Origin: Pyrrhoderma lamaoense
Taxonomy: Eukaryota > Basidiomycota > Agaricomycetes > Hymenochaetales > Hymenochaetaceae
Direction of reading: 5' to 3'
Length of the DNA stretch: 64,000 nt
Assembly: GCA_002794735.1 (NCBI GenBank)
Contig: NBAZ01000011.1
Coordinates: 930,001 to 994,000 of the forward strand
The notes below the pieces were generated by a model. It worked only from the letters and a program-made list of their open reading frames with translations. It was not told where the DNA came from and ran no database searches. The number at the start of each line of letters is the position of its first letter. Position 1 is the stretch's first letter. The position numbers and the translations under genes are program-made. Positions 46,728-59,316 of the stretch are shown piece by piece.

Positions 46728-47992
46728 TCACGATGAATAACTCGGAAGTGGGGAAGGCGTTAACGGGTACTCGTACCCCCCCACTCCTTCTCCTTCTAGG
46801 TCGTACTCCGACTCGGACTCGGAGTCGGTTTCCGAGCTCGAGCTCGAACTCGTTGATGAAGAGGAGGAATAGTCGGAAAAAGTGAGGTAAGCGGCGTGGT
46901 GGTATCTATCCTCGGAGTCGGAATAAGACGATGAAGAGGAAGATGACGTCAGATGCGATGATGAGTATGTATATGTGAGTGGGGGTGGGACCTGAGAACG
47001 ATCCAGCCTCGTGAGTTCCGCGCGTAAGACCTCCGTGGCTTCACGAGCAACCGCACGTACTCTCGGATTCAAACGAAAAGCCACAAGCCACTCCATTCAC
47101 CCCGGAGTTACCATTGACGACCCCAGTAATAGAAGCCAAGTCATTCAAGAGCGTATACAACTTCTCAGCGTGCGTACGCCATTTCGCTTCGTACGCCGCA
47201 GGAGAAGAGGCGAGTGAGGAGTGGTGTGCGAATGTTGCTGAGGCGTCACGTGTTCTTTGGATGACGTCCATGAGTTGTTGGATGGTTCTGTATGTGCGAT
47301 AGGCACGTTGGATCTTGATCGCCGCGTTCACTCTCTCGATCGGAAGCGTTCGAGGGGGCGGTAATCGTTTCTGTGATTAAAAGTAGGATAAAGATATTTA
47401 GATTAGCGATCCCTCCCATGTTTCGTTTTGACTTTAAAAAAATGAGAGGAAAAGAGTTACTTACGATAGCATACGCGGAAGCTGCTGCGTTTTGGAGACC
47501 TTTGTGTGCGAGACGGCGAGCGAAATCTTGTCTCCGTAAGAATTCGAGACGGGCTTGTCTTTGTCGGACAGTCTCAACAAAGTTTAGCTGACGACCTCGT
47601 TCGTCAAATCGAGAGGAACGAGAATCACTAGTATATTCAATGTCATCATCTTCATCTTCATCTGAATCGACATCATAGGCAATTGTAGTTGATGTATAAG
47701 AGACGGGAACACGAGATGATTGTGAACTGCTGCTAGAAGTAGAAGAAGTAGAGGGAGATCCACCCGAGATCTTTTTCTTTGCATACGCTTCAGCTAGGAT
47801 CTCTTCTCTCTCTTGTTCGAGTGCACGGAGGTAAATCTCACGTGGTGAATGTGCCAGGGCAGGAGCAGGACCAGGGAAAGGGAAGATGGCTGGACCGCTA
47901 GCGACTGCACAAGAGCGGGAGTGGCCTCTTGCAGCTGCTCTTGAAGACGTACTTGAACTTGGACCTGGGGTAGCAGGTGAGGTGCAAATCAT
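46728..47992 (-). CDS. IQ-motif and BAG-domain protein (Hsp70 co-chaperone-like)
   Basis: Fungal proteins with an IQ helix followed by a BAG domain are thought to act as Hsp70 nucleotide-exchange factors. The first exon (47992-47465) has a Ser/Pro/Ala-rich N-terminus, a conserved helix SPREIYLRALEQEREEILAE, an acidic linker and RQARLEFLRRQDFARRLA. Exon 2 (from 47370) has the IQ-like NAAIKIQRAYRTYRTIQQL and the first BAG helices (WRTHAEKLYTLLNDLASITG). The last BAG helix, VRAVAREATEVLRAELTRLD, is in another frame, reached either by a short intron near 47124-47085 or by an indel. The C-terminus is a long Ser/Asp/Glu tail. The stop is at 46728-46730. The domain call rests on remembered family patterns. 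Confidence 0.65.
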
Positions 47993-49859
47993 TGCTTGTT
48001 TGTTTTTACTAGGATATTTCCTCTGTTAACAGATAAGCTGGTTGGTGGGTGTGCTACTTGACGCGTAGAACGACGAAACGGAGATAGCGGTGAGTAGGGG
48101 ATGCTTGACAGCCACTTGCGATGAAGAGAGACGAGGGTTTTATAAGACGGCGACATCGGGATGAGGTGAGGCGGAGAGACGGGGACGGAGTCATCATCAG
48201 CTCGGCATTTGGGAAAGAGATCGATTGATTGCCCCGACTGAGTCAGCGAGGTGTTTACTAGTCTACATTACAACTCGCATTTGTACAGTAATACAACCCA
48301 CTCTTCTGACTCAGCGGAGAGTGATACTGATAGCATTACCCAAATCGACTCGACATTCTTCCGACTGGCCATGGACAGACCGGTGTCTTATTCGACGCGC
48401 GTACTCCGATCGTAGCGGCCGAGTCGGTCTAATTCATCACAGGCTGCCTCTCTCCCCCCTCGGCACTCGTTTTTGCCCGATTGTACGCGTCCTCTCGGGT
48501 TCTTGCCCTGGCTTCTTATTGGTTAGCCAATAGCGTTTAACCTCGTCCCACTCAACTCGCCGTACTCCTCAAATCTCGCAATCATCATTATCATTATATT
48601 ATAATTATATACAGCAATCGTTGACGCTGCAACTATATTCTCATCATCATCGTCTTTCCTGTACTCGTGCCTCAACAAACTTTCAGCTAAGCACTCACCG
48701 TCAAGAGAAGAGTTCAAAGAGAGTTGGGTGAAACGGACCGATCACTCCGTTTTACTCAACCATCTTTCAAAAATTGACCGACACGGAGAACAACGGTCAA
48801 GTCGGGATCATCTTTCACTTTCCACTTAGAATACATGTTTAAGTACAATAAATAAAGTCTTGCACCATATGCTTTCTCTTCTTGTCCTCGACCACATCCT
48901 TCTTTCTCCGGTTTCAGTGGACTCAACCAAAAAGCTAGATTCGTGAAGAACGGACTAGAAAAGATATGTGCGTCTTCCGTAAGCTAAGTCGTATATCCCG
49001 CCATCGTTCTAGGTGGTACGAGATACGATTCTCGTAGGTGGTAGATCTCGGTGAAACACACTAACATCCACGATCCACGATCCCCACTACCTCGACACAC
49101 CTAAAACGAACACTAACACTAACGCTAATGCTAATGCTAATGGCTAAACTCCAATAACTTAGCTGGCTAGATAGATAGACTGAACGCGTCTCTGTACGTT
49201 TTACCTAGACCGTCTAAACAAATAGCGCAAAAAAAAAAGAAGAAAAGAAAATCATCTTAGCCCACTTCCTCATTAATATTCTCCTTCTCCTAGAAGTTCT
49301 GCTCCATACATCCGTCGTAGTACCAATTTACGCTTTTTCTGTTTGTCTTTTTAGTCTTGTATTATGTATACGTTCTGTGTAATGTTAAATGTTAACTGTA
49401 ATGGTTCAAACGATGGAACTTTTTCGTAAGACCCCATAACGAAAGTGACTAATACCATTGTTTTCTCCAACAGTAATTAAATGAAGTGCCAAAACCAACT
49501 CAAAAGTCACGCCAGATTTCATCTACATGCAAAATAGCGGGGGTGGAGGGGTTACGGACACGTCAAATGATCCGTCAAATAAGGATGAAGAAGCCTATCA
49601 TAATCATAATCATAAAGCAATCAGGTAATTGTCGAATTGGTAATTAAGATATACGTTTTACTCAGCGGTCAGCGGCGCAGAAAAACATCTTGGATAGTAA
49701 CTATTAGACTAAGAACTTACAGTAACACTAATAGGTACAGTAACTGAGTAAGAAACTGCAGTATTCGTTAGTATTGCGTGAGCGTCGTCACGTAATATGA
49801 CGCTCACGAGCTATAGCTAGGGGTGTGTGTGTCACTTCGGGATCACGGGATATAGGAGG
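47993..49859. other. Gene-free stretch
   Basis: Upstream region of the IQ/BAG gene and further intergenic DNA with short simple repeats, such as (GCTAAT)n near 49118-49140. No gene supported. Confidence 0.4.
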
Positions 49860-51564
49860 CGGGGAGAGAGAGGGGAGAGGGGGATACATACATAAATCTA
49901 TCTCAGTATATCTGAACAAGTGTTAACAAGTCTTCTTAATACCGATCTAGATAATTAGAGTAACGATGATAATTTATCTTTAAATAAAAAAAAACATATA
50001 TGAAAGAAATTGCGATTTTTTTCGTTCATCGTTCATCGTTCATAGTTAATCTGTCCATTTCGTTACGTTGTTACGTTGCATTTCCCTTTGTTACATCGCT
50101 GTTGTTCAAGTTTGACGAGGTGTTTTTTTATTTCTGTAATGGTTGCCCGTGGCCCAAAGTACATGTAAATATTTAATATCTAATCTAATAGTAATACCTA
50201 TAACGCGGGTTACAGATCAAAGAGACTTGGAAGAGATTATTATTATTATTATTATAGATTCTCCTTTATTTTACTTTTACTTCAATGTATGTCATCTTAC
50301 CATCAACTTTCGATTCCTTTTCTTCTTCTTCTTCGTTGATTTGAAGTGAAATCAAATAACTGAGGTTTGAACCGTTTCATCTCCCTGCCCCCCCCCCCCT
50401 AATGAGGAATTCGAGTAATTAGAATTCAGAACCAACCCCTCCTTAACTAACTCCTTCCCATGACTTCCCGAAATTTCTAACTTTGAACACTTATGACGCT
50501 CTTGATCTCATCCAACCCAAGTCAGTCAATCAATCCATCAGTCAGCCAGTCAGTCAATTTAAAAAAAAAACACGCTTACTCACTCTTTCCTTGCTTCTTC
50601 CTTTTTTTTTCATAATATTTTTCAGTATCGTGTATACTACATTATATGTAAATTTATAGTCCTATAGGGTGATCACCTACCCTCCTCCATCATCAAGAAT
50701 AGAAGAGAACGAGGGGAAAGGGAATGGGAAAGGGAAGGGTGGTCCCAAGAGGGGCCTCGCCTCCCCTTTTTTTTTTTTTCTTTTTCTTTCTTCGATCTAT
50801 CAAGAAAAAAAAAAGGTTGTTCCTATACTTGAATAGCGTTTGTTTTTTTTCCTTGGTTTTACTAAATACTCAAAACTGAAAGAAAACTTGACTGGAAACC
50901 CTCACCTCGTGCGACAACCCATGGCATAGGAGAACGGCTGACCCATGAGCGATCCCACACCTAACCCCCACACACAACTCGTATATCTGGGTAAATAGGG
51001 ATCTGAAAAACCCCATATATATATATATATATATATATACTCTCTTCATCAACTTTCTCACAAAATGTCTTGCGTGTTCTCTCTTTCTCTATGTGTTAAA
51101 CTTGCTTGGAACTTGCGACATCTACTTATTTCTCCTCTTAAGCTCCTAAAAGGGGGGCACGTTATTCTTCCATAGTTTCTCCAATGCATCCTGTTGATCG
51201 TGATAAGCTACCAGGTGTACAGAGGGCTGAGAACAAGCTTGACGAGTGTTCCCTTCTTTCCCACATACTGTACATGTATATGAAAGAAAAAGAAGAAGGT
51301 TTAAGAATGAATGAAACGAAAGTATTTTGGACAGAAACCTTTGGGAGAATCTCTTAATCGAGCTAAAGCGGGACGTGAGGTACGATTTATTCTGATTACT
51401 CTCGTGTGTGTGTGACTTGCTGCCTTCTCTTTTTTCTTCTTCTTCTCTTGTCTCCTCTACCTATTTGTGTTGAATTTGGGACTTGTGTAAGACTCTACGA
51501 TGCTTCTCCGTTTTTTTTTTCCTTATTATAAAAGTTGATGAATGTAAATTTGTGTGGACGGGAA

Positions 51565-51815
51565 GGAGTTGGATCGCGCCCAAGGACATCCAAAACAGGT
51601 GTACTGAGATCATCACAAGACAAACGACAGAGAATTCGTTCGGAATGATTAACGAAGCTGTACTTCAATGTAAATCGAAGCGCGTTGGTTCGCCTGGTTC
51701 GCTATTTGATCTTCATCATCGACACTGGCTCTTCGGATACTTGGGTAGGCTCCGGGAGGGCTTTCACAGAGACGAGTAGTAGTGTGACGAATGGGTAGCT
51801 TATGGAATGTATGTA
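51565..51815 (+). pseudogene. Second truncated copy of the aspartic-protease first exon, inverted
   Basis: Matches the coding strand of the first exon from about GGTCATCCAAAACGG to the end of the exon. A frame of IIDTGSSDTWVGSGRAFTET is still readable around the first catalytic Asp, but upstream bases are out of frame, and the codon after SSSVTNG is TAG where the parent has CAG. No downstream exons follow. It is not expected to make enzyme. Confidence 0.8.
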
Positions 51816-51993
51816 CATGCAATATTAATACGGTCAGTCAGCATTGTATGTTCAAAGTCTTGGTCTTGTAGTCAGTCAACCCCGTTTACATAGCGGCTCA
51901 GACTACCTGAGACAGGAAAGAAAGAAAAAAAGGAGAGAAACGATACTTATAGGAGTTTAGTATTACTGATAGTAGCTAAGTAAAGAAACGATA

Positions 51994-52110
51994 CAGGTGG
52001 GTATACGAAAAGGACGACCAGGACACTTATACATAAGCGAATGTTTTCTCTCAAATTCAGAGCGAGAAAATATCTTAAATAGCGTATGTCGCTTACGGAT
52101 TCCTTGAGCA
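51994..52110. mobile_element. Small MITE, copy in arm 2
   Basis: Begins CAGGTGGGTATACG after a TA. The interior (ACTTATACATAAGCGAATGT) is the reverse complement of the interior of the arm 1 copy, as expected for an inverted copy of an element whose two ends are alike. Confidence 0.55.
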
Positions 52111-52905
52111 TCCTTTTCGTTCACGAGAGAAAGAAAGGGTTTGGAACTGACTTGAGTGTTTTGAATGTGTGCGCGCGGGATAACTAGGTAGAAGTAAAGG
52201 ATAAAAGAGAGAGAAAATTCGTCCGTGCGTTCCGAGGATGTAACGTATATGAAGAGGGGAAGAGGGGAAGAGAAAGAATGTTTAAGTTAATAGTTGAAAA
52301 GTTGATCGAGGGGTAGAGATCAGGGGGCAGGGGGCAGGGGAGGGGTATGCATAACTTTTAATTATCTGGACAAGTGTACATGTCTGCTTAATAACGATCT
52401 GGATATTAATGATGATTATAGATAATAGATAGTAATGGTGATGAAAATTATTTACTAAAAAAAATACAAAAGATTGCGATTTGGTTCGTTCGTTCGTTCG
52501 TTTCATCTATTCATCTGTCCATTTCGTTACGATGCGTTACGTTACGTTTCGTTCGTCGGTCATTCAGGTTTTAGGTTTTACGGCTTTACGCGTCTATCCA
52601 TTTTCCCAATTTTCTCTCTCTCTTATTTTGTGGGTATCTAGGTACGTGAAGAGATGTGTGCGTATATGGTTTGCGTGCATATGCGTATGTGTGTCCATTT
52701 TCATGTGTGTATGTATTTCGTACATGCGTACTTGTATCGCGTGCCGAAATTCCTAACGGTCATTTACTTGGACCTATGACCTAAAGTAATATCAAATATC
52801 TGTAACGCGGTTACAGGTTTAAGGGATTATAGATTCTTCTTCATTACTTCAGTTCATATCATCTTATTATTACCTACTATATCCATTCTTTTCTTCTTCT
52901 TCTGA

Positions 52906-55900
52906 TTCAAGTAAGAATGTTGTTGATGGGGAGAGCGAGAGCGAGTAGTCAGAGTCAGAGTCAGGATTAGAGACATAACGTTATTGCGGGTAGATTACGG
53001 GCTAGGCTAATTTATACCTTCTCCCGTTCACACGATTATCATCATCACTACTGTTATTAACACTATTATCACTAATATCATCGACCGTCATCCTCATCAA
53101 TTTTTCTCCATCCAAAAATGCAGACAGATAGAAAACCTCAGCAAAAAAAAGAAACCTTATCATTTACCTATCCATCTCTTACACCACCACCAACGTTGTC
53201 TGAGTCCATGTAGAAAAACAGAGTTCAGCATTTAGAAAAAGAATATAATAAAGAGAGAATAAGAAATTTAGGGATAGGTCCAACAATCAACAACCAACAA
53301 ACCGAACCAGGATCAGTAAATGGTATTTGCCGAGAAGGAGTGATCGGAGGAGAGGGGTTCACAATTGATCGGTCTTTTCTGTCTTCTTGTCTTGGTCCCA
53401 TTCCGTGATGGGATCAAAACTTTCCACGTGGAAATTGCATGGCTCTCACGCCCTTCCCACCCCCGACTCCCTTCCTCCTTTCCTCCCTCTCGCCTTCCGA
53501 ACCCCGAAACTTTATTTAAGTTATCATCATCCTCATCATCATCATTTCAGCCATTATTATTATAGATATTATTATGGTTATTTTTTCTTTGATTGTTTAT
53601 ATTTTTTCGATAAACTCCGTTAGCGGATCAGACGTTTTAAAACCACAGCCACTTGTTTTTTTTCTTTCTTTCTTTCTTGGAAACCCCCCCCTACCTACCC
53701 TTTATTTCCCTGAAGTTTCCATCCTACGATCCTCGATTACTTCTACCAGACTCTTTATCCCTATGTTCTCTGTTCTCCTCCTCCGGTCGTTCTTTACTTC
53801 TATTCTGACAACAACTCTTCTCCATCATCTCCGCCACTCCGTCTCCGCGTTCTAGTCCTAGATAGACTTATTCTTTAATATTTATTTTGTTTATTAATCT
53901 TTCTAGTACAGAGAAGAGTGAAAGAGTGTGAAGAAAAAAGAAAGAAGAGAGAGAGACTTCGGGTAAGTTCCCAGCCCAAGTGTACCCTTTGTCAAGTCCA
54001 AGAACGAAGAGTAAAAAGGGGAAAATAGGTATTTTTTTTAATAGAAGTACTATCTCCTCCTCTCCTCTCTCTCTCCATGATTAAATATCTTCTAAAGAAA
54101 ACGAAGAGAAAAAAGAAGAGATTTTATGATTTTACGTTGCTGATTAGCCTCATTTCTTTCTCCTCTTTCCTTTTTTATCTTTTGTTGCCCTCCTCGCCTC
54201 GATTCGACTCAAAGATGGTTATGATACACATTTAGAACCCCCGTTTCTGTACTGGTTTATGGTAACCCAATTGTTCCTCCCTCTTTCTTGTTTTGTCGTT
54301 GTCTTTGTCTTTGTTCTCATTCCTGAGTTTCGCATTCTTTTTCACGTTTTTTCCACGTTTTCTTTTTACATTTCTCTCCCCTTGTGAAACCTGAAAGCAC
54401 GAACTTGAGACCTCAAACTTTAAGGGCGAGAGCGAAATGTATTCGTGCATTACGTGCATTATCGTTATGGTAACAACGTTAAATATCAACAAACAATGTT
54501 TCACAGAGATCAAAGGAGAAGACAAAGGCAAAGTCGATAGAGAGAATAAAGTAAGACTAGTTAACTTTAGTAGAGCCGACTAATCGTGTGTTTAAGACGT
54601 TAGTTAGAGTTTGTCGTGTAGCTTATTATTATTGTCCTTATCCTTATCCTCATTTTAAGTCTACATTACCCCTACCTACGTTTATCACCCTTGGTGTCCT
54701 TTCACATACGCCAAAGAGCTAGAGCTAGACCCACAAAAAAAGCTTAAACGTTATCAATCAGTCAATCAATTCAGACACGAGTGTCTCAGAAAGATACCTC
54801 CTCTAATAGTAGTCAGCTAGCTTTTCCTTTACTTTCCTTTTCTTTACTCAAAAAAGGACTTGAATGACACCATTTCGTCTCCCCTTTCCTCGATCTCTCT
54901 TTCTATCCCTCGTTAGAATATTAACATCTATCGCGCCACAGCCTGTGATCGGCTTAACTGCGATAGACACATGTTAAGGTTCCATTAATGAAGGTGACGT
55001 CCTAGGAGAACTCGGATTTTAGGATTTTAGAAACGATCAAAGCCATGTGTGCGTGTATGTATATATGTTTGCTTGTTTGTTAATTTTGGGGTTATAGGGG
55101 GTAGGGGTAAGGGTGGGGGAGAGAGTTTAAGGGAAAAACGAAAAGAGAATGAGGAACAAATTATTATTATGATTTTCACGATTTTTCCTTTTTTTCCTTA
55201 CGTGCTTGTAAATTTTGAGACAAACGGACTTCCGAGCCCCAGCCAGCCCAGCCCCCTCCTCCATCCGCGCTTACGATATCCGACGATGGGGAAGGATGAG
55301 GTCCGACCCTGAAAGATAAATAAATTAAAGTGATCAATATTAATATTTAGTTTTTATTATATTAATAATCTATAATAATTGAGTTTAGTAAAGTACGCCA
55401 AGCAAAAAAAGTTGTTGTACTGGCTGATGAAAGTGTCCTAGGTGTCTGAGTTGTTGCGGATTAGAAAAAAAAAAAATAAGAATTCACTGAAGTGGTGGGT
55501 CCGATCCGTTAATTAGTAGCTACAAAAATGAGACATGGCTTCGCACTTATGTCCATGTTGTCTCGTTCAACCTTCAACCTTCAGCTTCATCGTTCAAGTT
55601 CACCACCACAAACGGTCTCTTCCCTTTTTCCCTTTTTCCCTTTCTTTTTCCCTTCTCTCTCTTTCTATCTTTCTATCCCTTTTTTAAGCACCTTTTTGTC
55701 CTAGTTATCATTCCATCAAATCTTTCCTTTTTTTCTTAATTGTACCATTATCGGTGCATAGGCCCACTGGACAAGCCATTCTAGACCTTTCGGGTTAGGT
55801 GCGAGGCGAGAAAGAGAGGGGAGGGATAAAAATATGTTTATTTCGAACCCTATAATTACCTTATTTATCCGAAAATGGATTATTTTTTCTCCGGTCTTTC

Positions 55901-56945
55901 CTCCTCCTCCTCCTCCTCCTCCTCCTCCTCCTCTCTCTCTCCTCCGTTCCGTTCACTACCCTCGTTTTCATTCTTTCACCTTTTCTTTCCTAAAAAAAGC
56001 TTGTTAAGTGGAAATGGAAGTCAGGGACCCCCTTTTTTACCCCTCTCTCTGACTCCTACCGTTACTGTTACTCGTTTTCTCTTTTAACTCTGATCAGAAA
56101 CTTGTTTTTACTCGATCATGTTAGTTAGATCACAAGTTGTAATTTTTTGCGCATATGCATGTATACCCTTTTTTTTAATTCTAACAATTACATTCCATTG
56201 CTGGTCCCTACTCACACAGATTAACGTTAAGCACTATCCCCGATTCTGTATGTACATGTTTTTTATTTATTTATTTTGATGATCGGCTAGTATCTCGATG
56301 AATTAATATAATAATTATTAACTTTATCATTTGTTTTATTTTTTCCAGATGATACCATACCTCCCTTTTTCTCCCCCATTGATGAAATGCAACCCTCAAT
56401 TTTCTCCTGTTTCGACAACAGAAAAAAAATCGGTACCCCTCCCTTCGATCCTATCTCTCTCAAAAAGAATAATAATAATAAGGATCATAAAAGGAAATTC
56501 AGTTATCACGAGTAAACGGATCAAAAAAGAAGGAACAACCACATAGCACAAAACATTCAACAAACTCGTCGGAGAACGTATGAGGAGCCCCGGACATATA
56601 AAGTCGAGAGCCCCTCGTGCTCTTTCCATCTCCACCAAGAAATCGAAACGTCTACCTTCTCCTCCTCCTCCTTTTCTTCCTCCTCCTCCTCCTCTCCGTA
56701 TACGTCTTAACGATCATATACACGACTCTTTTACTCTCTTCCACTCTTCCTCTCCACTGTAGCTCTGTTAGTCTTTTGACGACAACTCGCATCTGTAACT
56801 CTTCAGTTACCGTTCACCTCTTCTTCTATCGCATTCACATTACTACACATACACATTAAAAGTCACGAAACCTTGCATCTTATACCACTCATACACTGAG
56901 TAAGTCATACATTCATCGTCTCCTTCATCCATTGCATCAGCTCAT
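52906..56945. other. Gene-poor, pyrimidine-rich region upstream of the HMG gene
   Basis: Four kilobases with many C/T tracts and runs, including (TCC)n at about 55902-55932 and (CTT)-like blocks. Possible long upstream control region and 5' leader of the HMG-box gene. The frames that open here are low-complexity translations of the tracts and are not called as genes. Confidence 0.4.
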
Positions 56946-57004
56946 ATGCAGACATAATCAAGAAACGTCTTAACATGCCCGGCACACGACATCAACGCGG
57001 ATGA
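56946..57004 (+). promoter_or_regulatory. Two short upstream ORFs in the HMG gene leader
   Basis: A three-codon ORF (ATG at 56946, stop TAA 56955-56957) is followed by a nine-codon ORF starting at 56975. Its TGA stop (57002-57004) overlaps the main start ATG (57001-57003) as ATGA. This arrangement would allow termination-reinitiation or strong repression of the main frame. Confidence 0.55.
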
Positions 57005-58923
57005 TCATTCAGGGTTGGGAACCTTCAAACGAAGAACACCACAAGCTCACAAACATAGAGCTTCCAGCCTTGGAGTATTCCACAGACAACTCATGCCCAC
57101 CCCTATCTCCACCTTCATCTGAATCATCCGGTTCTGATTCCTCGTGCTCGTTCCCATTCTCATCTTCCTCGTCTCCAACCTCTTTCACACCACCATCTTC
57201 TCTCGCGTCGTCACATACTTCAACATTACCACCACAAGCAAAGGCTGGTTCCCATCCAAAGCGTGAACGTCGCTCATCAAGATATGCACCCTATCAGGCT
57301 GCGCAGGTCGTCGCTCCACCCCACATATCCCTACCACCAAAACTATCACCACCGTCACTACTGCCACTAACAAAAACTCAGCTCGGTCTCGCGTCCCATA
57401 TCTCTCATCAAGATGCGCTGCATCTGCAGGGAGAGCCGTTCCGCCTCTAAATTCCACTGAGCGTAAAGCCAAGCGTAAAAAGCTAGAGAACCCGAACTAT
57501 ATCCCTCGTCCTCAAAATATGTTCATCCTCTTCCGAAACGACTTCGTCGCCCGCTGTACAGCCGGGATTAAAGAAGCCACTAAGGGAACGGGAAAGAAGG
57601 GCTCTAAAGCTGGCAAAGATGAAACTCCCACACTTTCAAAGCGAGCCGGTCAAGTGTGGAAGCTCATGTCGGAAGCTGAAAAGTCACCTTGGAAGGAACT
57701 GGCTGACAGACAGAAGGCGGCACACAAGTTGAAGTTCCCAGGCTATGAGTACAAACCAGTTCGAAAGTCTGCAAAGGCTAAACAGTCGAAAAACGCATCT
57801 CAAATTCACTTATCTGGCAAGAAAGATCTAGATGAGAGTGATGATGACGATTCTGACGACGACGAAGGATATGCCATCGGAGTAACTAGTTCAATATCTC
57901 CTGAACTCGACAAGGCATCACTGCCACCTGCACATTCTGCACAGGATCTCAGTAGCTCTACACCGCTACGAATAAACCCAACATTGACCTTGAATGTCAA
58001 TGCGGCTACACAAGAACCATCTCTCGTGTCTATACCGAGGTCACCCTCTGCGCCGGTATTTGGTTCGAGGGTGTCGGTCTCTAACACCTTTTATCCACAG
58101 CACCAAGAGCAACCGCTTAGTGCTCCAGGTAATTTGCACATGGAAAATGGCTTTGGACAGATTCACCGTCGAACGTCATCCTGTCCAACTAGTCCTCGCC
58201 AATTACATGGTGTCGACCCAGACGTATTAGCATCTAATCTCTCAAGAGCAAGCATCACGGAGCTCGATGTATACGGCTACAACCAAACACCGTCGAACGA
58301 TGCATATTTCCCTGAGTTCGTTAATTACGGACCGCTCGTTGAATCCCAAACAATTTCACCAGACTTGGTATCAAACTTCAATAGTTTGCCGACGAAGTCA
58401 ATCAAACAGGTGAGCTCGTGATTACAATTACCAATCAGGTCCCTAAGCGAAAATGTGAACTAACTATGTGTAATCACAATTTTAGAATGGAATTAGCACT
58501 GCTGACGAGTTTGGCATGGTAGATATGCATTCGCTTCTCCCACCCATTTCAGACGAGCTGTCTAGCGTGCCGCATACTATCTCCGGCAACGTTCAAGCTC
58601 AGCAGCCACTCCAGGTTGTAGCGGCCCTTTGGGAACAAGACAAGGCCGCGTCTGAGACATGCAACCTATCAACAACAACAAACCAGGTTGGCTCGGACTC
58701 GCAGGATGTGCCTGAAGCTGCTCACTCCATTACAGTCCCTCCAACTGTACTGGGCCTTGACTCCTTCGCTGATCCCATGGACATTTTCGCAATGGATTCA
58801 TTCCAGCCGTTCTGTGGGAATGATATGTATCCCTTCAACTTCAGTTCGCCCTTTGGTTATAATGCAGACTATACTCTCGGTGACGACATGGTCAATTATC
58901 GAGATCACGGGCTATACTGTTGA
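57001..58923 (+). CDS. HMG-box transcription factor
   Basis: Nuclear DNA-binding regulator of the MATA/HMG-box type. The N-terminal 80 residues are Ser/Pro-rich, followed by a basic segment. The box begins PNYIPRPQNMFILFRNDFVA, and after an unusually long Lys/Gly-rich loop of about 20-25 residues continues LSKRAGQVWKLMSEAEKSPW, KELADRQKAAHKLKFPGYEY and KPVRK. An acidic patch (DESDDDDSDDDEG) and a long Ser/Pro/Asn-rich region follow. An intron at 58411-58486 (CAG/GTGAGC..TTTTAG/AAT) leads to a last exon with an acidic, hydrophobic end. The N-terminal frame, open to about 57450, and the box frame differ by one base. Both are open over 57240-57440, so the switch is an indel (for example at GGG near 57430) or an unseen intron. 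Confidence 0.8.
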
Positions 58924-59316
58924 TAGCACGACTCCGCTTTATTGGGCAGTGCTGAGTCCTATATCTTTGATAACATTTTTTCTTTTGTCTCTGCATTCCA
59001 TTGTACATTCTTAGATCTTTCTTAATCTAAAAATTCTGTATGCTTACCAAGCCTTTTTGCTAGTCCTTTATTTTACTATTTTTGCCGTGCTCCTTACCTC
59101 CGTTTCAACTGGATTGAATTCCTATCCAATGTCTTGTCTGAGTATTGACTTCTTCACACCACTGTAGCATATATAACATACCTTCTTGGATCACCTTCTC
59201 TTGTCCCACTATCTGTGTGTATCATAGCTTTTTTATTTTTCGGGTATGATTTCGGACTTTCTGGTTTGTGTACGTGACTGCGAATATATGTACAGTAATG
59301 ACATATCGTATCATTT

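Larger units (their letters stand above)
49860..52905 (-). repeat. Duplicated protease-promoter block, arm 2 (inverted), with internal direct repeat
   Basis: Segment 50160-52110 is an inverted counterpart of 43440-45290, with indels. In addition, 49860-50340 and 52320-52905 are direct repeats of each other (shared AAGTCTTCTTAATACCGATCT-like and ATCTGTCCATTTCGTTACG blocks, and GTAACGCGG-TTACAG). Read as reverse complement, arm 2 is a partial unit followed by another partial unit, as expected if part of a tandem array was inverted. Confidence 0.75.

Noticed and set aside
53365..56859. Several open frames rich in Ser/Leu/Pro/Phe
   Set aside because: They are translations of C/T tracts and shift between frames without family signals.
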